DNA from: Burkholderiaceae bacterium
GTDB taxonomy: Bacteria; Pseudomonadota; Gammaproteobacteria; Burkholderiales; Burkholderiaceae_C
Direction: 5' to 3'
Length of the DNA stretch: 5,915 nucleotides
NCBI GenBank assembly: GCA_023260355.1
Contig: JALQVJ010000046.1
Span: 1 to 5,915 of the forward strand
This document shows, piece by piece, positions 1-4,593 of the stretch (position 1 is its first letter; each line of letters opens with the position of its first letter). The notes under the pieces were generated by a model. The model was not told the DNA's origin, ran no database searches, and saw only the letters and a program-made list of their open reading frames with translations. A program made the position numbers and the translations under genes.

Positions 1-462
1 GGTTCTGATGAAAAATGCGCGTTGGCCAAAGCCCACGGCGCGGCGCACGTGATCAACTACAACACGCAAGACTTCGTCGCCGAAGTCAAAGAGATCACGG
101 GTGGTCGCGGCGTCAAAGTCGTTTATGACTCTGTGGGCAAAGACACATGGGAGGGCTCGCTCAACTGCTTGCGTCCCTTTGGCTTGATGGCCAGCTTCGG
201 CAACGCCTCTGGCCCGGTTGGCCCATTTGCCCCAGGTGCTCTGGGCCCCAAAGGCTCGCTGTACCTGACGCGCCAAACGCTGTTCACCCACATCTCCAGT
301 CGCGAGGCCACACAGGCGATGGCAAACGACTTGTTTGAAGTGGTTCAAAGCGGCCAGGTGACCATCGAGATCAACCAGCGCTATGCCTTGAAAGATGCGC
401 AAAAAGCCCACGAAGACCTAGAAGGGCGCAAGACCACGGGCTGCACGATCTTCACCGTCTGA
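1..462 (+). CDS. qor: NADPH:quinone oxidoreductase (zeta-crystallin/QorA type), C-terminal part
   Basis: Enzyme of the MDR (medium-chain dehydrogenase/reductase) superfamily that uses NADPH to reduce quinones in the cytoplasm. Only the last 153 residues are present because the gene starts before the window; the family is about 325 residues, so the catalytic N-terminal domain and the glycine-rich NADPH motif are missing. The frame is open from base 1. The visible part matches E. coli QorA from memory along its length: VINY, then EITGGRGVKVVYDSVGKDTW, LMASFGNASG, KGSLYLTR, and the C-terminal YALKDAQKAHEDLEGRKTTG. It is intact to its TGA stop, followed at once by a terminator hairpin, so it is the last gene of its transcript. 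It is convergent with phrB and has no evident functional tie to it. Substrate preference cannot be told from this part. Confidence 0.9.
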   Translation, partial: GSDEKCALAKAHGAAHVINYNTQDFVAEVKEITGGRGVKVVYDSVGKDTWEGSLNCLRPFGLMASFGNASGPVGPFAPGALGPKGSLYLTRQTLFTHISSREATQAMANDLFEVVQSGQVTIEINQRYALKDAQKAHEDLEGRKTTGCTIFTV

Positions 463-483
463 GGCCCTGTCTCTCCCCCTGCG

Positions 484-515
484 AAAAGGGCTGCCCATGG
501 CAGCCCTTTTCTTTC
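484..515 (+). terminator. Bidirectional rho-independent terminator between qor and phrB
   Basis: A perfect 12-bp stem (AAAAGGGCTGCC paired with GGCAGCCCTTTT, arms 484-495 and 499-510) closes a 3-base loop (CAT). On the plus strand it runs into TTTTCTTTCT, a good U-tract, so it should end qor transcription. On the minus strand the hairpin carries TTTT as the second half of the stem and then CGC, so it should also work, more weakly, for phrB. It lies 21 bases past the qor stop and 38 bases past the phrB stop. Confidence 0.88.
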
Positions 516-518
516 TCT

Positions 519-545
519 GCGCCGCCCAGCAGCGGGATGCGGCGC
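519..545 (-). repeat. GC-rich inverted repeat just downstream of phrB
   Basis: The 7-base arms GCGCCGC (519-525) and GCGGCGC (539-545) are perfect reverse complements around a 13-base loop. On the minus strand this hairpin comes 8 bases after the phrB stop and just before the main terminator hairpin. It has no T-run of its own, so it may be an RNA-stabilising stem or an accessory to termination. It could also be chance in GC-rich sequence. Confidence 0.4.
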
Positions 546-553
546 TTGTGCTC

Positions 554-2050
554 TCAGCCCGCTGAGGCGTTTTTCACCACGGCGTACCGATCGAGCGTCA
601 CCTTGCGTGCCTCGGCGTGGTCGACGATCGGCATGGGATAGTCCTTGCCTAAGGTGATGCCCGCCGATTGCAGTTCCATCGGCTTGGCCAACCAAGGCGC
701 ATGGATCGAGGCATCGCTCAAGCTGGCCAGTTGCGGCAAATAGCGTTTGATGAACTTGCCTTGCGGATCAAAGCGCTGGCTTTGCGTGATTGGGTTGAAG
801 ATCCGAAAGTACGGTTGCGCATCACACCCACTGGATGCTGCCCATTGCCAGCCGCCGTTGTTGGCAGCCAAGTCAAAGTCCAGCAATTTTTCCGCAAAGT
901 AACGCTCGCCCCAGCGCCAGTCCACGCCCAAATCCTTGGTCAGAAAGCTGGCCACAACCATGCGCAGGCGGTTGTGCATGTACCCACTGCGGTTGAGTTG
1001 GTGCATCGCCGCGTCGACCAGCGGATAGCCCGTTTCGCCAGCGCACCACTGGGCAAAGAGCTTCTTGCCGTGCGCAGAGTGGTCCCATTGGATGCGGTCA
1101 TAGTCGCCCTTGAATGACTGACCGACAACATGCGGGTAGTGCTCAAGGATTTGCATATAGAAGTCACGCCACACCAACTCAGACAGCCAAGTCGCGGCGC
1201 CTTCTGATCCTGCCTCGGCACGAGGCCACGCCAAACGCACCAGCTCGCGTATGGACACCGTCCCAAAGCGCAAATGCACGCTCAAATACGACGGTCCCTT
1301 GATCGCGGGGAAGTCTCTGGCGTGCCCGTACTTGTCCATGCGCTCAACAAAGTCATCGAGCAAAGCCCGCGCGCCCGACATGCCGGTGCGGATGTGTAGC
1401 GCAGCCAAATCGGCTGCCTCGAATCCCATCTCAGCCAGCGAGTGCATGTGCTCGCCCAAGCGAAACCCTGTGGGCAACGCCGCGGGTGCCGGTGCGAAGC
1501 GGCTGGCGTATGTGTCCACCGGGTAGGCCTTCGCGTAGAACGGCGTCAAGGTCTTGAGCCACGCCTTTTTGTAGGGCGTGAAGACCGTGAAAGGCCGTCC
1601 AGCTTGCGTCAACACCTCATCGCGCTCAAAGATCACGTGGTCTTTGAAGCTGTGCATCATGATGCCCGCGTGCGCCAGTGCGCCCAAGGTCTGGGCATCG
1701 CGCGCTTTCGCGCTCGGTTCGAAATCGTGGTTGGTGAACACGGCATCCACACGCAGGTGCTCAGCCAAGCGGGCGATGCTGTCTGCCGCTTGCCCGTGCG
1801 CGACCAAGAGTTGCGCGCCGTTGTGGGCTTGAAGCGCGTGCTGCACCTCTTGCAAGCTGGCGTGGATAAAGCTCACGCGGCGGTCATCGCGGGGCAGGGG
1901 TGCCAAAATATCGGTATCAAACACAAAGGCGCAATACACCTGCTCACAGGTCTTCAGTGCGTGGTAGAGCGCGGCGTTGTCGTTCAGACGCAGGTCTCGG
2001 CGCAGCCATACCAAACCTTTGGCGTAATGATGAGTTGGGCGTGGCGTCAT
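554..2050 (-). CDS. phrB: Deoxyribodipyrimidine photolyase (class I CPD photolyase)
   Basis: Flavoprotein that uses blue light to split cyclobutane pyrimidine dimers in DNA. Its 498 residues fit the family (E. coli 472). The N-terminal alpha/beta antenna domain opens with GLVWLRRDLRLNDNAAL (residues 12-28). The helical FAD domain carries WLSELVWRDFY (288-298), TGYPLVDAAMHQL (340-352), MHNRLRM (358-364) and DLAANNGGWQWAASSG (393-408). The electron-transfer tryptophan triad is intact at W322, W378 and W401 (E. coli W306, W359, W382). The dimer-stacking W294 and W403, E291, M364 and the FAD-N5 Asn N397 are also kept, so a working CPD photolyase is expected. The frame stays open 103 codons upstream, but that stretch lies antisense to yqgE and resembles no photolyase; ATG at 2048-2050 puts the family start in the right place. 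No clear ribosome-binding site is seen. The E. coli folate-antenna residues are not conserved. Confidence 0.94.
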   Translation of the reverse strand: MTPRPTHHYAKGLVWLRRDLRLNDNAALYHALKTCEQVYCAFVFDTDILAPLPRDDRRVSFIHASLQEVQHALQAHNGAQLLVAHGQAADSIARLAEHLRVDAVFTNHDFEPSAKARDAQTLGALAHAGIMMHSFKDHVIFERDEVLTQAGRPFTVFTPYKKAWLKTLTPFYAKAYPVDTYASRFAPAPAALPTGFRLGEHMHSLAEMGFEAADLAALHIRTGMSGARALLDDFVERMDKYGHARDFPAIKGPSYLSVHLRFGTVSIRELVRLAWPRAEAGSEGAATWLSELVWRDFYMQILEHYPHVVGQSFKGDYDRIQWDHSAHGKKLFAQWCAGETGYPLVDAAMHQLNRSGYMHNRLRMVVASFLTKDLGVDWRWGERYFAEKLLDFDLAANNGGWQWAASSGCDAQPYFRIFNPITQSQRFDPQGKFIKRYLPQLASLSDASIHAPWLAKPMELQSAGITLGKDYPMPIVDHAEARKVTLDRYAVVKNASAG

Positions 2051-2076
2051 GGTGTGGGGTTGAGCCGTTCTGGCCC

Positions 2077-2089
2077 TAAAATCGTACTG
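2077..2089 (+). promoter_or_regulatory. Candidate -10 element (TAAAAT) for a leaderless yqgE operon transcript
   Basis: TAAAAT at 2077-2082 is a good sigma-70-like -10 hexamer and is followed by exactly 7 bases and then the yqgE ATG. Transcription would then start at or next to the A of the start codon. No Shine-Dalgarno sequence is present before this ATG. There is no convincing -35 at 16-18 bases: TTGAGC lies only 11 bases upstream of the hexamer. The site falls in the 39-base gap between the divergent phrB and yqgE starts, the only room for a promoter outside coding sequence. The call is an inference from position and pattern. Confidence 0.45.
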
Positions 2090-2102
2090 ATGAGTACCGA
2101 TT
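2080..2102. repeat. Imperfect inverted repeat centred on the yqgE start codon
   Basis: Arms AATCGTACT (2080-2088) and AGTACCGATT (2093-2102) pair over 9 bp with one bulged C (2098), leaving a 4-base loop GATG that contains the yqgE ATG. As DNA it is an operator-like dyad overlapping the candidate -10 element and 30 bases from the phrB start, so a bound protein could affect both divergent genes. As RNA it would present the start codon in a hairpin loop, but only if transcription starts upstream. The repeat is seen directly; any function is inference. Confidence 0.35.
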
Positions 2103-2677
2103 CTGCCTCCATTGACCTGACGAATCATTTTTTGATTGCCATGCCCGGGCTGGAGGACGGTTTTTTCGGCGGCAGCGTGGTGTTCCTTTGCGAGCACACC
2201 GACAAGGGGGCCTTGGGGCTGGTGATCAACCGGCCCAGTGAACTGGTGCTTCCCGAGTTGCTCGAGCGCATCGACTTGGGCTGCGGTCGCGACGATCTGC
2301 AACAGTCCCAAGTCTTCATCGGTGGCCCCTTGCAAACCGAGCGCGGCTTTGTCTTGCACGAGCGCATGGGCAACGGCGACGAATCCGCCTACGCGTCTGC
2401 CATGGTGGTCGGCGACGACCTCGAAATGACCACCTCCAAAGACGTCTTGCAGGCCATCTCGGATGGGGCAGGCCCCAAGCGCGTGTTCATCTCATTGGGC
2501 TATGCGTCATGGGCACAGGGACAGCTCGAGTCTGAATTGGGCGAGAACAGCTGGCTGACTGTCAAAGCCGACGCGAACATCATTTTCGACACCCCCAGCG
2601 ACGAGCGTTACCTCAAGGCCATGGCTTTGCTAGGGCTCGAACCGTGGATGCTCAGCCCAGACGCGGGGCATGCCTAG
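2090..2677 (+). CDS. yqgE: YqgE/AlgH family protein (UPF0301, DUF179)
   Basis: Conserved cytoplasmic protein of unknown biochemical role, named AlgH in Pseudomonas for a link to alginate regulation. The 195 residues match the family length (E. coli YqgE 187). Family blocks in order: LTNHFLIAMPGLEDGFFGGS (10-29), VVFLCEHTDKGALGLVINRP (30-49), VFIGGPLQTERGFVLH (75-90), the DVLQAI stretch (118-123), RVFISLGYASWAQGQLESEL (131-150) and NSWLTV (153-158). ATG 2090 gives the usual short lead before the HFLIAMP block. The frame is open far upstream, but that part is antisense to phrB and not YqgE-like. An in-frame TTG at 2060 is a weaker alternative start. The gene heads the run yqgE-ruvX-pyrR-pyrB-pyrX and its stop overlaps the ruvX GTG by one base (TAGTG), suggesting coupled translation. 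The yqgE-ruvX pairing is widespread in proteobacteria. Confidence 0.93.
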   Translation: MSTDSASIDLTNHFLIAMPGLEDGFFGGSVVFLCEHTDKGALGLVINRPSELVLPELLERIDLGCGRDDLQQSQVFIGGPLQTERGFVLHERMGNGDESAYASAMVVGDDLEMTTSKDVLQAISDGAGPKRVFISLGYASWAQGQLESELGENSWLTVKADANIIFDTPSDERYLKAMALLGLEPWMLSPDAGHA

Positions 2678-3111
2678 TGGCCGACATCGTGCAGTCTCAT
2701 CCGCCCACCGCGACCGAACATTTGGCGCAGTGGACGCAATTTTTGGCCTTTGACTTCGGTGAAAAACGCACCGGTGTGGCCGTCGGCAACCGCCTCACCC
2801 AAACCGCCACGCCCCAGCCCACCGTCACTGCGGCGGGCGACGGCAAGTGGCTGAGCATCGGGACGCTGATCAAGGAGTGGCAGCCCCATGCGTTGGTGGT
2901 TGGCGTGCCGTTTCACCCCGATGGCGCTGCACATGACAATACGGCTCGGGCGCAAAAATTCGCGCGACAACTGCATGGCCGATACGGCTTGCCCGTGTTC
3001 GAAGTCGACGAGCGCTACACGACCACCGAGGCGCATGCCTTGGGCGCCAAAGACGCCGATGCGGCGTCTGCCTGTCTGATACTGGAACAGTTTTTGAGGA
3101 GTGTCTTGTGA
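2677..3111 (+). CDS. ruvX: RuvX/YqgF, putative Holliday junction resolvase / pre-16S rRNA nuclease
   Basis: RNase H-fold nuclease implicated in maturing the 5' end of 16S rRNA, and first proposed as a Holliday junction resolvase. 144 residues from the GTG at 2677 (E. coli 138). Visible motifs are FLAFDFGEKRTGVAVGN (22-38, first catalytic Asp D26), ALVVGVPFHPDG (72-83), VFEVDERYTTTEA (107-119, acidic D111/E112) and DADAASACLILEQFL (126-140, third acidic residue probably D128). GTG 2677 overlaps the yqgE stop by one base and is preferred for coupling; GTG 2689 is possible because the first 20 residues are not family-conserved. The stretch between TTTEA and DADAA is about 10 residues shorter than in E. 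coli, where it contains a basic KGK segment. The stop overlaps the pyrR start by 4 bases. Confidence 0.92.
   Translation: MADIVQSHPPTATEHLAQWTQFLAFDFGEKRTGVAVGNRLTQTATPQPTVTAAGDGKWLSIGTLIKEWQPHALVVGVPFHPDGAAHDNTARAQKFARQLHGRYGLPVFEVDERYTTTEAHALGAKDADAASACLILEQFLRSVL
3096..3101 (+). promoter_or_regulatory. Strong ribosome-binding site for pyrR
   Basis: GAGGAG lies 6 bases before the pyrR GTG, inside the last codons of ruvX. It is the best Shine-Dalgarno match in the window and settles the non-ATG start of pyrR, which otherwise shares four bases (GTGA) with the ruvX stop. Confidence 0.8.
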
Positions 3112-3629
3112 GTCAAACCACCGGTGGAGTCGGCTTTGATGCCGAGGCGTTGTACGCCGTGCTCAAAGAACAATTGACCCAAGCATGGCCGGCGCTTGGC
3201 CCCGATGCCCGTCTGGTCGGCATTGCCAGCGGCGGCGCTTGGGTGGCCAAACGCTTGCACCGCGAGTGGGGCTTGGCTGGCGAGCCAGGGGTGATCTCGT
3301 CCAGCATGCACCGCGATGACTTCGCCCAACGCGGACTGGCCGCTTCGTCCATGCAAACCCTGTTGCCTTTTGACGTCGACGGCGCCACGGTTGTCTTGGT
3401 GGACGATGTCTTGCACACCGGGCGCACCTTGCGCGCGGTGATCAACGAGTTGTTCGACTATGGCCGCCCGGCGAGGGTCGCGTTGGCGGTGCTCGTGGAT
3501 CGCGGTGAACGCCAATTGCCGGTCGCGGCAGACTGGGTTGCCGAGGTGCGCGAGCTCCCCTCCGACACGGTCTTGAGTTTGAGTCAAACTGACGACGGTC
3601 AGTTCACATTTGAGGTGCAAGCAGCATGA
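3108..3629 (+). CDS. pyrR: PyrR-type regulator / uracil phosphoribosyltransferase
   Basis: Type I phosphoribosyltransferase of the PyrR family. In Bacillus PyrR binds pyr mRNA to cause attenuation and also makes UMP from uracil and PRPP; in pseudomonads the homologue sits in front of pyrB-pyrC'. 173 residues (B. subtilis 181). Visible are [16 protein letters not shown] (35-50), the MHRDDF strand (67-72), the PRPP-binding loop [17 protein letters not shown] (94-110) with D99/D100 and TGRT, and the PyrR-typical [20 protein letters not shown] (117-136). The Bacillus TRG turn is SGG here, losing its arginine. The GTG start is fixed by GAGGAG at good spacing. The gene overlaps ruvX and pyrB by four bases each, leaving no room for an attenuator leader before either pyr gene, so Bacillus-like control here is unlikely. 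UPRT activity is plausible but unproven. Confidence 0.9.
   Translation: MSQTTGGVGFDAEALYAVLKEQLTQAWPALGPDARLVGIASGGAWVAKRLHREWGLAGEPGVISSSMHRDDFAQRGLAASSMQTLLPFDVDGATVVLVDDVLHTGRTLRAVINELFDYGRPARVALAVLVDRGERQLPVAADWVAEVRELPSDTVLSLSQTDDGQFTFEVQAA
3576..3604 (+). repeat. Two overlapping, mutually exclusive inverted repeats at the pyrR 3' end
   Basis: The first dyad is AGTTTGA-G-TCAAACT (3576-3590), which as RNA could form a 6-bp stem with loop AGT. The second is AACTGAC-GACG-GTCAGTT (3587-3604), a perfect 7-bp stem with a 4-base loop. They share AACT (3587-3590), so both cannot form at once. They lie inside pyrR, with the second ending 21 bases before the pyrB ATG and just upstream of its ribosome-binding site. 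No T-run follows, so neither is an intrinsic terminator. The repeats are seen directly; regulation of pyrB is inference. Confidence 0.35.
3612..3617 (+). promoter_or_regulatory. Ribosome-binding site for pyrB
   Basis: GAGGTG lies 8 bases before the pyrB ATG, inside the last codons of pyrR. Together with the ATGA overlap it fixes the pyrB start. Confidence 0.7.
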
Positions 3630-4588
3630 TCACACGCGGCAACCCACAACTCAATCGCAACGGCGAGTTGATCCACTTGCTTTCCACCGAAGGCTTGGGC
3701 AAGGCCAACATCAACCACATCTTGGACACGGCGACCAACTTCGTCAGCGTCAGCGACCGAGACGTCAAGAAAGTCCCGTTGCTGCGCGGCAAGAGTGTCT
3801 TCAACCTGTTTTTCGAAAACAGCACCCGCACCCGTACCACATTTGATATCGCGGCGACGCGTTTGTCCGCCGACGTGGTCAACCTAGACATCGCGCGCAG
3901 TTCGACCAGCAAGGGCGAGAGCTTGCTCGACACCATTGACAACCTCACCGCGATGGCGGCCGATGTGTTTGTCATGCGGCACAGCGAATCTGGCGCGCCC
4001 TATTTGGTCGCGCAACACGTCCCCAAACACGTGCACGTGATCAACGCGGGTGACGGGCGCCACGCGCATCCCACGCAAGCGCTGTTGGACATGTACACCA
4101 TCCGCCACTTCAAGGGCGACATCCACAACCTCAGCGTGGCCATCGTCGGTGATGTCTTGCACTCTCGTGTCGCGCGCTCCAACATCCACGCGCTCACCAC
4201 CTTGGGCTGTCCCGATGTGCGCGTGGTGGGTCCCCGCACTTTGGTCCCCAGTGACATGGCCCACATGGGTGCGCGGGTGTGTCACACCCTGGAAGAGGGC
4301 ATTCGCGACGCCGACGTGGTCATCGCGCTGCGACTGCAAAACGAGCGCATGAGTGGCGCGCTGCTGCCGTCGTCCCAAGAGTATTTCAAGCACTTTGGTC
4401 TCACCACTGAACGCATGAAATGGGCCAAATCGGATGCCATCGTCATGCACCCAGGGCCGATCAATCGCGGTGTAGAAATCGACTCCGCGGTGGCCGATGG
4501 GCCCCAGGCGGTGATTTTGTCTCAGGTCACATTTGGCATCGCTGTGCGCATGGCTGTGATGTCGATCGTTGCGGGTAACGAAGGGTGA
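3626..4588 (+). CDS. pyrB: Aspartate carbamoyltransferase catalytic subunit
   Basis: Catalyses carbamoyl phosphate plus L-aspartate to N-carbamoyl-L-aspartate, the committed step of de novo pyrimidine synthesis. 320 residues, slightly longer at the N-terminus than E. coli PyrB (311). The carbamoyl-phosphate motif is [13 protein letters not shown] (62-74), followed by the loop SSTSKGES (92-99, K96 equivalent to E. coli K84). Then come [11 protein letters not shown] (116-126), HPTQALLD (148-155), [11 protein letters not shown] (175-185), the aspartate-binding LRLQNER (235-241, R236 and Q238) and [11 protein letters not shown] (275-285). All active-site blocks are intact. The HPGPINRG form is the type found in ATCases that are not E. 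coli PyrB-PyrI complexes; no pyrI is present, and the next gene encodes a dihydroorotase-like chain. I therefore infer a Pseudomonas-type PyrB-PyrC' holoenzyme. The ATG overlaps the pyrR stop by four bases. Confidence 0.97.
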   Translation: MITRGNPQLNRNGELIHLLSTEGLGKANINHILDTATNFVSVSDRDVKKVPLLRGKSVFNLFFENSTRTRTTFDIAATRLSADVVNLDIARSSTSKGESLLDTIDNLTAMAADVFVMRHSESGAPYLVAQHVPKHVHVINAGDGRHAHPTQALLDMYTIRHFKGDIHNLSVAIVGDVLHSRVARSNIHALTTLGCPDVRVVGPRTLVPSDMAHMGARVCHTLEEGIRDADVVIALRLQNERMSGALLPSSQEYFKHFGLTTERMKWAKSDAIVMHPGPINRGVEIDSAVADGPQAVILSQVTFGIAVRMAVMSIVAGNEG

Positions 4589-4589
4589 G
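4581..4589 (+). promoter_or_regulatory. Ribosome-binding site deciding the pyrX start
   Basis: AAGGGTGAG ends four bases before ATG 4594, with its AAGGG core 8 bases away. An in-frame GTG at 4585 would overlap the pyrB stop (GTGA) but would have AAGG directly abutting it, too close to act. ATG 4594 is therefore preferred; the two options differ by three residues. Confidence 0.55.
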
Positions 4590-4593
4590 CACC

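Noticed and set aside
2060..2082. TTGAGC / TAAAAT as a standard -35/-10 promoter pair
   Set aside because: The 11-base spacing is too short for sigma-70; only the -10 element is kept as a candidate.
1442..2089. Long upstream extension of the yqgE frame (over 200 codons)
   Set aside because: It is antisense to phrB, and the YqgE family begins a few residues before the HFLIAMP block, at ATG 2090.
2051..2359. 103-codon N-terminal extension of the photolyase frame
   Set aside because: It lies antisense to the well-conserved start of yqgE, reads as low-quality sequence and matches no photolyase; the family start fits ATG at 2048-2050.
3576..3604. Hairpins before pyrB as an intrinsic terminator/attenuator
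   Set aside because: No T-run follows either stem, so transcription termination of the classical type is not supported.
3015..3620. 201-codon minus-strand open frame opposite pyrR
   Set aside because: Shadow of pyrR and ruvX with no recognisable family; the plus-strand genes are certain.
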